From Enterobacter sp. JBIWA008 (lineage in GTDB: Bacteria > Pseudomonadota > Gammaproteobacteria > Enterobacterales > Enterobacteriaceae): 64,000 nucleotides of DNA. Shown piece after piece: positions 54,915 through 64,000 of the stretch (its first letter is position 1; every line of letters begins with the position of its first letter). The translations under genes were made by a program, and so were the position numbers. The stretch spans positions 620,001-684,000 of the forward strand of contig NZ_CP074149.1 of assembly GCF_019968765.1 (NCBI RefSeq), given 5' to 3'. Under the pieces are notes generated by a model that saw only the letters and a program-made list of their open reading frames with translations, ran no database searches and was not told the DNA's origin.

Positions 54915-55943
54915 TTATTTCTTTGCCTGACGCGTCATCACGGTGCGGTAGACCTTAAAGCGGCCGGTCTGGGCGATCACTTCATGGAAGCCGAAGGTTT
55001 CGTCCAGTACTTTCGGGTACGCCAGGAAGGCGTTCGCAACGATACGCAGCTCGCCGCCGCTGTTCAGGTGACGAACGGCGCCACGGATCAGCGTTTGTGC
55101 CGCCTCCAGGCTGGTTTCCATACCGTCGTGGAACGGCGGGTTGGAGATGATCATGTCGAAGCGACCGGTGACGTCAGAGAAGACGTTGCTGGCAATCACC
55201 TCGCCTTCAATGCCGTTTGCGGCAAGCGTTGCGCGGCTGGCTTCAACCGCCGGGGCGCTCACGTCACACAGGGTTAAACGGACTTTTGGTGAATGGCTGG
55301 CGAGCACGGTAGAAAGCACGCCCGCGCCGCAGCCCACGTCCAGCACTTTGCCTTTAGTGTGCGGCGTCAGGGTGGAGAGCAGTAGCTTGCTGCCCGTATC
55401 CAGCGCGTCACGGCTGAACACGCCCGGCAGGGTTTTGATGGTCAGGCCGTCAAGCTGGTACTCGTCCCAGTATGCCTGTGCATCAAACGTTGTCTGTTTT
55501 TCCAGACGGCCATGGTACAGACCACAGCGGCGAGCGCTGTCGACTTTATTCAGCGGCGCGTAGCCTTCCAGCATCTGTTCAGCGCTACGCACGCCGCTGC
55601 GGTTCTCACCCACCACGAAAATATCGCAGCCGACCGGCAGCAGAGAGAGCAGGTTCATCAGCTGGAACTGGGCTTCCGGCTTGTTCTTCGGCCAGTAGTA
55701 AATCAGCGTATCGCAGTGGGCGATATCGCTCTGTTCCGCCACCAGGCTAAAGCGCGCGCGCTCACCCATCTGGCGGCTCAGCACCTGCCAGTGGTGGTAG
55801 TATTGGGTGTGGGCACGGCTTTCAGCACAGTCGAAACGCGCAGGCAGGTCATCCTGCATATCTCCGGCAAACAGAATACGGCTTTCTTCGAAATCATCAC
55901 TGTGACGCAGCAAGACTTCACTTGCCGGGGTAAATGCAGACAT
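54915..55943 (-). CDS. rsmC: 16S rRNA m2G1207 methyltransferase RsmC
   Basis: A 342-residue two-domain SAM methyltransferase. The C-terminal half carries [20 protein letters not shown] (SAM-binding motif I) and the catalytic [17 protein letters not shown] (NPPF motif IV). The N-terminal half is the degenerate methyltransferase-like domain of RsmC. It methylates G1207 in the 30S subunit. Length equals E. coli RsmC; it is divergent from holD. Confidence 0.95.
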   Translation of the reverse strand: MSAFTPASEVLLRHSDDFEESRILFAGDMQDDLPARFDCAESRAHTQYYHHWQVLSRQMGERARFSLVAEQSDIAHCDTLIYYWPKNKPEAQFQLMNLLSLLPVGCDIFVVGENRSGVRSAEQMLEGYAPLNKVDSARRCGLYHGRLEKQTTFDAQAYWDEYQLDGLTIKTLPGVFSRDALDTGSKLLLSTLTPHTKGKVLDVGCGAGVLSTVLASHSPKVRLTLCDVSAPAVEASRATLAANGIEGEVIASNVFSDVTGRFDMIISNPPFHDGMETSLEAAQTLIRGAVRHLNSGGELRIVANAFLAYPKVLDETFGFHEVIAQTGRFKVYRTVMTRQAKK

Positions 55944-56045
55944 GAATTGTTCCTCAATAAACTCAGGCGGGGATTATAGTAGGTAGATGGCGCACTTTCG
56001 ACACATTTGCTATATTTGCGCGCCTGAGAGACAGGAGTTTTCCCT

Positions 56046-56459
56046 ATGACATCCCGACGAGACTGGCAGTTGCAGCAGCTGGGCATTACCCAGTGGGCTT
56101 TGCGTCGCCCGACGGCGTTGCAGGGCGAAATCGCCATTTCCATCCCTGCACACGTACGCCTGGTGATGGTGGCGGAAGAACTGCCTGCCCTGAACGAACC
56201 CCTGATCGATGATGTCCTTCGCAGCCTGAAGATGACGGCCGACCAGGTTTTACAGCTGACGCCAGAGCGTGTTGCGATGCTTCCTCCTGATAGCCGCTGT
56301 AACAGCTGGCGTATCGGAGAGACAAACGAGATCCTCCTCCAGGGGAGTCAGATCTGCACGCCAGCGCTGGACGAACTGAAAGCCAACCCAAAAGCGCGCA
56401 GCGCGCTATGGCAACAAATCTGCGAATATGAACACGATTTCTTCCCTCACGACGCCTGA
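56046..56459 (+). CDS. holD: DNA polymerase III psi subunit
   Basis: A 137-residue protein matching HolD: SRRDWQLQQLGITQWALRRP at the start (the chi-binding N terminus), PAHVRLVMVAEELPALNEPL and [14 protein letters not shown] at the end. Psi bridges chi to the clamp loader and so links it to SSB. It overlaps rimI by 32 bp, the E. coli arrangement. Confidence 0.94.
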   Translation: MTSRRDWQLQQLGITQWALRRPTALQGEIAISIPAHVRLVMVAEELPALNEPLIDDVLRSLKMTADQVLQLTPERVAMLPPDSRCNSWRIGETNEILLQGSQICTPALDELKANPKARSALWQQICEYEHDFFPHDA

Positions 56460-56871
56460 CCTGACCACAGCGTTTGCGATTGAAACACGCGCCCACGCGT
56501 TTCCGTGGAGCGAAAAAACCTTCGCCAGCAATCAGGGCGAACGGTATCTGAACTACCGTCTGGACGTTGACGGCACCATGGCCGCCTTCGCCATCACGCA
56601 GGTTGTTCTTGATGAGGCGACGCTGTTTAATATCGCAGTTGATCCCGCGTTTCAGCGCCGTGGGCTGGGAAGAGAGCTGCTTGAGCACCTCATTCGTGAG
56701 CTCGAAACCCGTGACGTTTTCACCCTGTGGCTGGAGGTGCGCGCGTCGAATGTCGCCGCCATCGCGCTCTATGAAAGCTTAGGCTTTAACGAGGCGACAA
56801 TCCGCCGTAACTACTACCCCACCGCAGAGGGACGTGAAGACGCCATCATAATGGCTCTGCCGATTGGATAA
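56428..56871 (+). CDS. rimI: Ribosomal protein S18 alanine N-acetyltransferase
   Basis: A 147-residue GNAT enzyme: [20 protein letters not shown], the acetyl-CoA motif [20 protein letters not shown], and [20 protein letters not shown] with the family's catalytic region. It acetylates the N-terminal alanine of S18. It is embedded in the holD-rimI-yjjG operon and starts within holD. Confidence 0.95.
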   Translation: MNTISSLTTPDLTTAFAIETRAHAFPWSEKTFASNQGERYLNYRLDVDGTMAAFAITQVVLDEATLFNIAVDPAFQRRGLGRELLEHLIRELETRDVFTLWLEVRASNVAAIALYESLGFNEATIRRNYYPTAEGREDAIIMALPIG

Positions 56872-56891
56872 TAAAAAATAAGGTTGTAACG

Positions 56892-57569
56892 ATGAAATGG
56901 GACTGGATTTTCTTTGATGCCGACGAAACGCTGTTTACGTTTGATTCGTTCGGCGGCCTGCAGCGGATGTTTCTCGACTATAGCGTGACCTTCACCGCTG
57001 AAGATTTTCAGGACTACCAGGCGGTGAACAAGCCGCTGTGGGTGGATTACCAGAACGGTGCCATCACCGCGTTACAACTTCAGCACCAGCGCTTTGACGT
57101 CTGGGCGGAACGTTTAAAGGTCAGCCCGGGGACGCTTAACGAGGCCTTCCTGAACGCGATGGCCGATATCTGTGCGCCACTGCCGGGCGCGGTTTCCCTG
57201 CTGAATGCGTTGAAAGGCAAGGTGAAACTGGGGATCATCACCAACGGTTTTACCGCCCTGCAGCAGATCCGCCTCGAGCGCACCGGCCTGCGCGATCATT
57301 TCGACGCGCTGGTGATCTCGGAAGAGGTGGGTGTACCTAAACCGGATCCGCGTATTTTCGATTATGCACTGTCGCAGGCCGGGAATCCTGACCGCGATCG
57401 TGTACTGATGGTGGGAGACACGGCAGAGTCCGATATTCTGGGCGGTATGAATGCCGGTCTGTCGACCGTCTGGCTCAATGCGCATGGCCGCGTGAAGCCT
57501 GAAGGCATCGAGCCGACCTGGACCGTCACGTCGTTGAACGAACTGGAGCAACTCCTGTGTAAACAATGA
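56892..57569 (+). CDS. yjjG: House-cleaning nucleotidase YjjG (HAD family)
   Basis: A 225-residue HAD phosphatase. Motif I is [16 protein letters not shown], motif [10 protein letters not shown], motif III is near PKPDPRIF, and motif IV is [16 protein letters not shown]. coli YjjG removes phosphate from pyrimidine monophosphates, including non-canonical ones. It begins 20 bp after rimI and is the last gene of that operon. Confidence 0.94.
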   Translation: MKWDWIFFDADETLFTFDSFGGLQRMFLDYSVTFTAEDFQDYQAVNKPLWVDYQNGAITALQLQHQRFDVWAERLKVSPGTLNEAFLNAMADICAPLPGAVSLLNALKGKVKLGIITNGFTALQQIRLERTGLRDHFDALVISEEVGVPKPDPRIFDYALSQAGNPDRDRVLMVGDTAESDILGGMNAGLSTVWLNAHGRVKPEGIEPTWTVTSLNELEQLLCKQ

Positions 57570-57660
57570 TTGCCTGCCCCCCATTGATGGGTAAAATAGC
57601 CGCAATTTTGTATTCCATGACGCGTGGCGTGCTGCCGCGCTTATAAAAGAAGATTTAATT

Positions 57661-59250
57661 ATGACGTTGTCTCCTTATCTGCAAGAGGTGGCCAAGCGCC
57701 GTACTTTTGCCATTATCTCGCACCCGGATGCCGGTAAAACGACCATCACTGAGAAGGTGTTACTGTTCGGACAGGCGATCCAGACTGCGGGTACCGTTAA
57801 AGGCCGTGGCTCCAGCCAGCACGCAAAATCTGACTGGATGGAGATGGAAAAGCAGCGTGGTATTTCGATTACCACCTCCGTGATGCAGTTCCCGTATCAC
57901 GACTGCCTGGTGAACCTGCTGGACACCCCGGGCCACGAAGACTTCTCCGAAGATACCTACCGTACCCTGACGGCAGTGGACTGCTGTCTGATGGTGATCG
58001 ACGCCGCGAAAGGTGTAGAAGATCGTACCCGTAAGCTGATGGAAGTCACCCGTCTGCGCGATACGCCGATCCTCACCTTTATGAACAAACTCGACCGTGA
58101 CATCCGCGATCCGATGGAGCTGATGGATGAAGTGGAAAACGAGCTGAAGATCGCCTGTGCGCCAATCACCTGGCCAATTGGCTGCGGTAAGCTGTTCAAA
58201 GGGGTTTATCACCTCTATAAAGACGAAACTTACCTGTATCAGACAGGTAAAGGCCACACCATTCAGGAAGTGCGCATCGTGAAAGGTCTGGACAACCCGG
58301 AGCTGGACGCGGCGGTCGGCGAAGAGCTGGCCGCGCAGCTGCGCGACGAGCTGGAGCTGGTGAAGGGCGCGTCTCACGAATTCGACAAAGAGCTGTTCCT
58401 GAGCGGTGAAATCACCCCGGTCTTCTTCGGTACCGCGCTGGGTAACTTTGGCGTGGACCATATGCTCGACGGCCTGGTGGAGTGGGCGCCGCAGCCGATG
58501 CCGCGTAAAACCGACACCCGTGAAGTGGAAGCAAAAGAAGAGAAGTTCACCGGCTTCGTGTTTAAGATTCAGGCCAACATGGACCCGAAACACCGTGACC
58601 GCGTGGCTTTTATGCGCGTGGTGTCCGGTAAATATGAAAAAGGCATGAAGCTGCGCCAGGTGCGTATCGGGAAAGACGTTGTCATCTCCGACGCGCTGAC
58701 CTTTATGGCGGGTGACCGTTCGCACGTTGAAGAGGCCTATCCGGGCGACATCATCGGTTTGCACAACCACGGCACTATTCAGATCGGCGATACCTTCACC
58801 CAGGGTGAAATGATGAAGTTCACCGGTATTCCGAACTTCGCACCGGAGCTGTTCCGTCGTATCCGTCTGCGCGATCCGCTGAAGCAGAAACAGCTGCTGA
58901 AAGGCCTGGTCCAGCTTTCCGAAGAGGGCGCCGTGCAGGTGTTCCGTCCAATCGCGAACAACGACCTGATCGTTGGTGCGGTCGGTGTGCTGCAGTTCGA
59001 CGTGGTTGTCGCGCGTCTGAAGAGCGAGTACAACGTGGAAGCGATTTACGAATCGGTAAACGTCGCGACTGCGCGCTGGGTTGAGTGTTCTGACGTGAAG
59101 AAATTCGAAGAATTTAAGCGTAAGAACGAAATTCAGCTGGCGCTGGATGGCGGCGATAACCTGACCTATATTGCCCCAACGATGGTGAACCTCAACCTGA
59201 CGCAGGAACGTTATCCTGACGTTCAGTTCCGTAAAACACGCGAGCACTAA
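57661..59250 (+). CDS. prfC: Peptide chain release factor 3
   Basis: A 529-residue translational GTPase: P-loop [19 protein letters not shown], switch [18 protein letters not shown], and the G4 motif MNKLDRD. It continues with domains II and III ending [14 protein letters not shown]3 recycles RF1 and RF2 from the ribosome. Length equals E. coli RF3. It is monocistronic with a strong terminator. Confidence 0.97.
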   Translation: MTLSPYLQEVAKRRTFAIISHPDAGKTTITEKVLLFGQAIQTAGTVKGRGSSQHAKSDWMEMEKQRGISITTSVMQFPYHDCLVNLLDTPGHEDFSEDTYRTLTAVDCCLMVIDAAKGVEDRTRKLMEVTRLRDTPILTFMNKLDRDIRDPMELMDEVENELKIACAPITWPIGCGKLFKGVYHLYKDETYLYQTGKGHTIQEVRIVKGLDNPELDAAVGEELAAQLRDELELVKGASHEFDKELFLSGEITPVFFGTALGNFGVDHMLDGLVEWAPQPMPRKTDTREVEAKEEKFTGFVFKIQANMDPKHRDRVAFMRVVSGKYEKGMKLRQVRIGKDVVISDALTFMAGDRSHVEEAYPGDIIGLHNHGTIQIGDTFTQGEMMKFTGIPNFAPELFRRIRLRDPLKQKQLLKGLVQLSEEGAVQVFRPIANNDLIVGAVGVLQFDVVVARLKSEYNVEAIYESVNVATARWVECSDVKKFEEFKRKNEIQLALDGGDNLTYIAPTMVNLNLTQERYPDVQFRKTREH

Positions 59251-59259
59251 TCCCCTCTC

Positions 59260-59290
59260 AGAGCACGGCTGCCGCCGTGCTCTTCTTTAA
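59260..59290 (+). terminator. Intrinsic terminator of prfC
   Basis: Perfect 10-bp arms AGAGCACGGC and GCCGTGCTCT with a TGCC loop followed by TCTTTAATT, 9 bp after the stop codon. Confidence 0.9.
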
Positions 59291-59393
59291 TTCCTGTCTT
59301 ATTAATCCCTTGCGGAATGTTCTTAATTCAACGCAATTTCACGCTATTCGAGCATTTTTTACCCAATTCTGAAAGCGGCTCTGTGAGAGTGAT

Positions 59394-59401
59394 CTATATT
59401 T
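59394..59401 (+). promoter_or_regulatory. Sigma-S-type -10 element of osmY
   Basis: CTATATTT within GTGATCTATATTTAAC corresponds to the well-studied E. coli osmY promoter, which is RpoS-dependent and osmotically induced. It implies a leader of about 140 nt. Confidence 0.7.
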
Positions 59402-59549
59402 AACTCAGTGTTTAACACCGGGCGTGGATAAATTAACTGTTCAATGCATGGCTTTAGGTTATCCATTTTGCCCGTGTGTTTATTCGCAATATATATAACT
59501 ACTAAGGAAGTATGTAGCCCAAATAACGGGTCAACACAGGAATAGATCG

Positions 59550-60167
59550 ATGAATATGACAAGACTGAAGATTTCTAAAACTCTGCTGGCTGTGACTCTG
59601 GGTAGCGTTCTGGTGAGCGGCTCTGCTCTGGCGGAAAGCAGCACGATGGATAAAGCACAGTCCACGGCCGATAGCGCAGGGCAAAAAATCGATAGCTCTA
59701 TGAATAAAGTCGGCAATTTCATGGACGACAGTTCAATCACAGCAAAAGTGAAAGCCGCACTGGTGGATGATGAAGCCATCAAGAGCACCGATATTTCCGT
59801 TAAGACCGACAAGAAAGTGGTCACGCTGAGCGGCTTTGTTGAAAGCCAGGCTCAGGCCGAACAGGCGGTGAAAGTGGCGAAGGGCGTTGAAGGTGTTGCC
59901 TCCGTCAGCGATAAGCTGCACGTACGTGACAGCAAAAACGCGTCGGTGAAAGGTTATGCCGGTGATGCAGCCACCACCAGCGAAATCAAAGCTAAACTTT
60001 TAGCTGATGACATCGTGCCGTCCCGTAAGGTTAAAGTGGAAACCACCGATGGTGTGGTTCAGCTCTCCGGTACGGTAGATTCGCAGGCGCAAAGTGAACG
60101 TGCCGAGTCCATCGCGAAAGCGATTGACGGTGTGAAAAGCGTTAAAAACGATCTGAAAACGAAGTAA
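59550..60167 (+). CDS. osmY: Osmotically induced periplasmic chaperone OsmY
   Basis: A 205-residue secreted protein. The signal peptide ([20 protein letters not shown]) is followed by two BON domains: [20 protein letters not shown] to VSDKLHVRD, and [20 protein letters not shown] to VKNDLKTK. E. coli OsmY is an RpoS-dependent periplasmic protein that protects outer-membrane protein folding. The linker after the signal peptide is about four residues longer than in E. coli. Confidence 0.96.
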   Translation: MNMTRLKISKTLLAVTLGSVLVSGSALAESSTMDKAQSTADSAGQKIDSSMNKVGNFMDDSSITAKVKAALVDDEAIKSTDISVKTDKKVVTLSGFVESQAQAEQAVKVAKGVEGVASVSDKLHVRDSKNASVKGYAGDAATTSEIKAKLLADDIVPSRKVKVETTDGVVQLSGTVDSQAQSERAESIAKAIDGVKSVKNDLKTK

Positions 60168-60179
60168 ATCTGCACCATT

Positions 60180-60206
60180 CGCCCGTCAGGCTAAAACCTG
60201 CGGGCG
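60180..60206 (+). terminator. Hairpin after osmY
   Basis: Arms CGCCCG-T-CAGG and CCTG-CGGGCG around CTAAAA, 13 bp past the osmY stop. The T-run is weak, so read-through into ytjA is plausible. Confidence 0.5.
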
Positions 60207-60294
60207 ATATAAGAACGACTCTGGAAAAACGCCGGTGAGTGACCTGAGCGCTCACGTTTAGCGGCCGACATTAACTATGGTAAAGGAGAAGCTT

Positions 60295-60456
60295 ATGTTT
60301 CGTTGGGGCATTATATTTCTGGTTATCGCGTTAATTGCCGCCGCATTGGGCTTTGGTGGACTGGCAGGTACAGCGGCATGGGCAGCTAAAATTGTCTTCG
60401 TTGTAGGTATTATTCTGTTCCTGGTCAGCCTGTTTACGGGTCGTAGACGTCCGTAG
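60295..60456 (+). CDS. ytjA: DUF1328 small membrane protein YtjA
   Basis: A 53-residue protein with two membrane helices: [20 protein letters not shown] and [18 protein letters not shown], then RRRP. It matches E. coli YtjA, which lies directly after osmY. TAAAGGAGAAGCTT precedes the start. The role is unknown; the RpoS-linked position suggests a stress function. Confidence 0.92.
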   Translation: MFRWGIIFLVIALIAAALGFGGLAGTAAWAAKIVFVVGIILFLVSLFTGRRRP

Positions 60457-60477
60457 CAAACGCAATATTCCTTCAAC

Positions 60478-60512
60478 AAAAAAAAGCCAGTCACTGTGAC
60501 TGGCTTTTTCTT
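60478..60512. terminator. Bidirectional terminator after ytjA
   Basis: An A-run, stem AAGCCAGTCAC/GTGACTGGCTT and a T-run (TTTTTCTTATT) begin 21 bp after ytjA. Confidence 0.9.
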
Positions 60513-60576
60513 ATTTGCGTAACAGGTCGGGTGCGTTACTGTGGTGTTATAAAATAATCAAAACAGGAAAGCAGAG

Positions 60577-61629
60577 GTGGGGCAACGAATTCCCGTTACG
60601 CTCGGCAATATTGCGCCGCTGACGTTAAAACCGTTTCGCGCAGGTCAACTCGCGCTGGTGTGCGAGGGGGGAGGACAGCGCGGCATTTTCACCGCCGGCG
60701 TGCTGGATGAATTTATGCGCGCGCAGTTCAATCCGTTTGACCTTTACTTCGGCACCTCTGCCGGGGCGCAGAACCTTTCAGCCTATGTCTGCAACCAGCC
60801 TGGCTACGCGCGAAAAGTGATCATGCGTTACACCACGGCAAAAGAGTTTTTCAACCCGGTGCGCTTTGTGCGCGGCGGTAACCTGATCGATCTCGACTGG
60901 CTGCTGGAGTCGACCTCCAGCCAGATGCCGCTGGCTATGGATACCGCCGCCCGTCTGTTTGATAGCGGCAAAGAATTCTGGATGTGCGCCAGCCGGGGCG
61001 ATGATTATTCGCCGGGCTATTTTTCTCCTCAGAAGGAGAACTGGCTGGACATTATCCGCGCCTCCAGCGCGATCCCCGGCTTTTATCGTACCGGTGCCCT
61101 CCTGGATGGCATTAGCTATCTGGACGGCGGGATCAGTGACGCGGTGCCCGTGCAGGAAGCCGCCCGGCGCGGGGCGAAAACCATTGTGGTGATCCGTACC
61201 GTGCCGTCGCAAATGTATTACACCCCGCAGTGGTTTAAGCGGATGGAGCGCTGGTTGGGTGACAGCAGCCTACAGCCGCTGGTGAACATCGCGAAGCAGC
61301 ATGAAACCACCTACGGCGCGATGCAGCGCTTTATTGAAAAACCGCCGGGTAAGCTGCGTATTTTTGAAATCTATCCGCCTAAGCCGCTGCTGAGCATGGC
61401 CCTGGGCAGCCGCGTTCCTGCGCTGCGCATGGATTACAAAACGGGCCGGATGTGCGGGCGCTACTTCCTGGCGACGGTGGGGAAAATGCTGGCGGAGCAG
61501 CCGCCGCTTCATCGGCATAAACGCATTATTACGCCGCCTGCGATTGTCGCCAACGACGCCCTGACGATGCCGCTGGTGGATATTCCGCAGGCGAATGACG
61601 CTTTACTGGATAACGAGGATCTGGCGTGA
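60577..61629 (+). CDS. yjjU: Patatin-like phospholipase YjjU
   Basis: A 350-residue patatin-fold lipase. The oxyanion loop is CEGGGQRG at residues 29-36, the nucleophile lies in FGTSAGAQN (Ser61), and the catalytic aspartate in YLDGGISDAVPV, so the Ser-Asp dyad is intact. The start is GTG, preceded by AGGAAAGCAGAG, and the N terminus MGQRIPVTLGNIAPL matches E. coli YjjU. yjjV overlaps its end by 4 bp. Confidence 0.93.
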   Translation: MGQRIPVTLGNIAPLTLKPFRAGQLALVCEGGGQRGIFTAGVLDEFMRAQFNPFDLYFGTSAGAQNLSAYVCNQPGYARKVIMRYTTAKEFFNPVRFVRGGNLIDLDWLLESTSSQMPLAMDTAARLFDSGKEFWMCASRGDDYSPGYFSPQKENWLDIIRASSAIPGFYRTGALLDGISYLDGGISDAVPVQEAARRGAKTIVVIRTVPSQMYYTPQWFKRMERWLGDSSLQPLVNIAKQHETTYGAMQRFIEKPPGKLRIFEIYPPKPLLSMALGSRVPALRMDYKTGRMCGRYFLATVGKMLAEQPPLHRHKRIITPPAIVANDALTMPLVDIPQANDALLDNEDLA

Positions 61630-62408
61630 CGCACCGCTTTGTCGATACCCACTGCCACTTTGATTTCCCTCCGTTTACGGGGGATGAAGCGCAAAGCATT
61701 GCGAAAGCTGCCGAGGCAGGCGTTCAGGCCATCATTGTGCCGTCAGTGGAAGCGGCCTATTTTTCCCGGGTGCTGGATCTTTCCATACGACACTCCGCGC
61801 TCTATGCCGCGCTCGGCCTGCATCCGATTGTGATTGAGCGGCATCTTGATGAACACATTGAGAGGCTTGATGAGGTACTGCAGACTGCAGGAGACAAGCT
61901 TGTCGCCATCGGTGAGATCGGCCTCGATCTTTATCGCGAGGATCCGCAGTTTGAGCGTCAGCAGACGATCCTCGACGCGCAGCTCAGGCTGGCGAAGCGT
62001 CACGATCTGCCGGTGATCCTCCATTCAAGACGCACGCACGATAAGCTGGCTATGCATCTGAAACGCATCGATCTCCCGCGCAGGGGCGTAGTGCATGGTT
62101 TCTCCGGCAGCCTGCAGCAGGCGCAGCGTTTTTTTGACCTGGGCTATAAAATCGGCGTCGGCGGCACCATCACCTATCCGCGTGCCAGTAAAACCCGGGA
62201 CGTGATGGCACAGCTGCCGCTGTCGGCGCTCCTGCTGGAAACCGACGCGCCGGATATGCCGCTAAATGGTTTTCAGGGGCAGCCCAATCGCCCGGAACAG
62301 GCGGCGCGCGTGTTTACCACCCTGTGTGAACTGCGAAAAGAGCCAGAAGAGGTGATTGCTGAAGCGCTGCTGGAAAATACCCGTTCGGTATTTGGCATCA
62401 CGCTATAG
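61626..62408 (+). CDS. yjjV: TatD-family metal-dependent hydrolase YjjV
   Basis: A 260-residue TIM-barrel hydrolase: the metal ligands [26 protein letters not shown] and VHGFSG, and the final [12 protein letters not shown] motif are all present. TatD proteins are metal-dependent nucleases or D-aminoacyl-type hydrolases; the substrate of YjjV is not settled. The GTG start overlaps the yjjU stop (GTGA). Confidence 0.93.
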   Translation: MTHRFVDTHCHFDFPPFTGDEAQSIAKAAEAGVQAIIVPSVEAAYFSRVLDLSIRHSALYAALGLHPIVIERHLDEHIERLDEVLQTAGDKLVAIGEIGLDLYREDPQFERQQTILDAQLRLAKRHDLPVILHSRRTHDKLAMHLKRIDLPRRGVVHGFSGSLQQAQRFFDLGYKIGVGGTITYPRASKTRDVMAQLPLSALLLETDAPDMPLNGFQGQPNRPEQAARVFTTLCELRKEPEEVIAEALLENTRSVFGITL

Positions 62409-63263
62409 GTAAAGAGAAGGGCGAATCACAGTAATCTTCTGTTTTTCCAGCGCCCGCGCCAGCGGTTCAACGTCCTCGGGCGTGGCGTTGCGCCACGACG
62501 CAGCCTCACCGTAAACGCCATGCGCGTGAAACGCGTTGATGCGCACCGGAATATTTCCAAGCCCGTGGATAAAGGTCGTTAGCGGTTTCAGGTGCTCCAG
62601 ATAATCACACTGCCCCGGAATAACCAGCAGGCGGAGCTCCGTCAAGCGGTGACGATCTGCCAGCCAGCGGATGCTCTGCTTGATCAGCGGATTGTCGCGC
62701 CCGGTCAGGAAGCGATGATGCTCGTTCCCCCACGCCTTCAGATCCAGCATCGCGCCATCCATTACCGGCAGCAGCTTTTGCCAGCCCGTTTCGCTTAACA
62801 GACCGTTGCTGTCTACCAGACAGGTCAGGTGACGCAGGGCAGGATCGGCTTTGATCGCTGAGAATAGCGTCACTAAAAACGGCAGTTGCGTTGTGGCTTC
62901 GCCGCCGCTCACGGTGATCCCTTCGATAAAGGGTGCGGATTTGCGGACCTGAGTGAGGATCTCTTCCAGGCTGAAGCGGTGCGCCATAGGCGTTGCCTGC
63001 TGCCGGCACAGGTGCAGGCAGGTGTCGCACTGCTGGCAGTCACTCTCCTGCCACCAGACGCGTCCGGCCTGAATAGTCAGCGCGTCGTGCGGGCAGTGGG
63101 GCACGCAGTCCCCGCAGTCGTTGCAGCGGCCTATCGTCCACGGGTTGTGGCAGGTTTTACAGCGCAGGTTGCAGCCCTGCAGGAACAGGGCAAGGCGGCT
63201 ACCCGGCCCGTCCACGCAGGAAAAAGGAATGACCTGACTAACTAAAGCGCATCTGCTGTTCAT
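62403..63263 (-). CDS. yjjW: Radical SAM glycyl-radical-enzyme activase YjjW
   Basis: A 286-residue activating enzyme. The radical SAM cluster motif CNLRCKTC is near residue 30. Two ferredoxin-like four-cysteine motifs follow: [11 protein letters not shown] and [22 protein letters not shown] is the SAM-binding segment. It should install the glycyl radical on YjjI. The gene overlaps yjjI by 26 bp and they form one operon. Confidence 0.93.
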   Translation of the reverse strand: MNSRCALVSQVIPFSCVDGPGSRLALFLQGCNLRCKTCHNPWTIGRCNDCGDCVPHCPHDALTIQAGRVWWQESDCQQCDTCLHLCRQQATPMAHRFSLEEILTQVRKSAPFIEGITVSGGEATTQLPFLVTLFSAIKADPALRHLTCLVDSNGLLSETGWQKLLPVMDGAMLDLKAWGNEHHRFLTGRDNPLIKQSIRWLADRHRLTELRLLVIPGQCDYLEHLKPLTTFIHGLGNIPVRINAFHAHGVYGEAASWRNATPEDVEPLARALEKQKITVIRPSLYL

Positions 63264-64000
63264 GGCTTATCACGCGAGGCTGACGTTCCAGAATACGGGT
63301 ATTGCGTGCGGCTTCTTCCCCCAGCCATGTAGTGTTGGTTCTTGACCCCGCGTCCCGGTATTTCTCCAGATCCGATAGCCGCACCATATACCCGGTGACG
63401 CGCACCAGATCGTTACCCGCTACGTTGGCGGTAAACTCGCGCATACCCGTCCTGAACGCGCCCAGGCACAGCTGGAACACAGCCTGCGGGTTGCGTTTAA
63501 TCGTCTCATCCAGCGTTAAAATATCGCTTATCCCGGAAGCGTAGTGCTTGTGATGGGGGGCCACTGCCAGCAGATGGCTGATGGGATCCGGCTCGTCGCC
63601 GTAGGGCAGGCGCGCGCCCGGCGTGGTGCCCGAGTCGGAGCTGATCCCCGACTGCGCGTGAAGCATCGCGCGATGCTTCCAGCCGTGTTTCACCGGCGTG
63701 CTTTCAACGAACGCCGCAAGCTGCTCGCTGATGCGGTAGCCCAGCGCGTTGGCCTGCTCGTCTTTTCCGTAACGACCTTCAATGCCCTCCTTTTCACAGA
63801 GCGTATTCACCGCTTCCGCCAGGCCGTACATGCCAAACATCGGCACAAACCGATCGGCATCAATCAGCCCCTCTTTTACCAGGAAGCTATTCTCAAAGAA
63901 GCCCGATTGTTGATACAGGAAATCGCAGCGGGCATCGATGATGGTCATTTGCTGCTGGCAGTAGTGCGGGAGCGTGCTGGTGAAGAAGTCTTCAATGGAT
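63238..64000 (-). CDS. yjjI: Glycyl-radical protein YjjI (C-terminal part; gene continues beyond the window)
   Basis: The last 253 residues or so of a protein expected to be about 516 residues. The open frame continues upstream of the first internal ATG (63948) to the window edge with [13 protein letters not shown], so the true start lies outside. The C-terminal glycyl-radical motif is present in [13 protein letters not shown]. The protein has a DUF3029 fold related to pyruvate formate-lyase and is activated by YjjW. The reaction is unknown. Confidence 0.92.
   Translation of the reverse strand, partial: SIEDFFTSTLPHYCQQQMTIIDARCDFLYQQSGFFENSFLVKEGLIDADRFVPMFGMYGLAEAVNTLCEKEGIEGRYGKDEQANALGYRISEQLAAFVESTPVKHGWKHRAMLHAQSGISSDSGTTPGARLPYGDEPDPISHLLAVAPHHKHYASGISDILTLDETIKRNPQAVFQLCLGAFRTGMREFTANVAGNDLVRVTGYMVRLSDLEKYRDAGSRTNTTWLGEEAARNTRILERQPRVISHEQQMRFS

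Noticed and set aside
57760..59247. A 495-codon open frame antisense to prfC, and similar long frames opposite btsT, hpaG-hpaH and the phytase-like gene
   Set aside because: They are shadows of highly biased GC-rich coding sequence on the other strand, lack family motifs and ribosome binding sites, and encode low-complexity Arg/His/Gln-rich protein.

Overview
The window is a chromosomal segment of an enterobacterium, most probably Enterobacter or a close relative. It follows the right-hand end of the E. coli K-12 map almost gene for gene: yjiS-yjiR, yjiN, yjiA-yjiX-btsT, tsr, opgB, yjjA-dnaC-dnaT, yjjB-yjjP, yjjQ-bglJ, fhuF-yjjZ, three leucine tRNAs, rsmC, holD-rimI-yjjG, prfC, osmY-ytjA, yjjU-yjjV, yjjW-yjjI. 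The last gene, yjjI, runs off the right edge. No prophage, insertion sequence, CRISPR array or replication origin was seen.

Accessory genes sit between the backbone blocks. 1-16 kb: a MocR-type regulator, an AhpD-like protein, a LysR/aldehyde dehydrogenase pair, a GNAT/DUF1778 toxin-antitoxin module with a palindromic operator, a decayed ArsR-like gene, a MarR-HlyD-DUF2955 efflux operon, LysE and AraC genes, a second aldehyde dehydrogenase, a YfaZ-type outer-membrane protein and a secreted phytase-like esterase. 16-19 kb: yjiA, yjiX and the pyruvate transporter btsT, then an AT-rich orphan WYL regulator. 20-31 kb: a complete 4-hydroxyphenylacetate system. HpaBC hydroxylates the substrate to homoprotocatechuate, HpaD, E, F, G, H and I carry the meta-cleavage route, HpaX imports substrate, and HpaA and HpaR regulate. 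tsr follows, with a sigma-28 promoter.

33-40 kb holds an archaic (Csu-type) chaperone-usher pilus operon. An EAL-domain gene and a LuxR-type regulator lead it, and a ToxR/ToxS-like membrane regulator pair follows it. This stretch occupies the tsr-opgB interval and is the most distinctive accessory region. 44-54 kb: primosomal genes, an Ohr/OhrR peroxide module with a shared promoter motif, a TetR gene, the YjjPB exporter, YjjQ/BglJ, a YbaK-like protein, a stand-alone PTS EIIC gene with a twin LacI-type operator, and a Fur-controlled fhuF/yjjZ region with a diguanylate cyclase inserted. 54-64 kb is conserved housekeeping.

Two kinds of short repeat lie between genes: classical REP elements (three seen) and a CT-rich palindrome built on CCCTCTCCC/GGGAGAGGG (five seen, one inside the hpa operon). 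All functional names come from protein motifs, remembered family sequences and gene order; no database search was possible.
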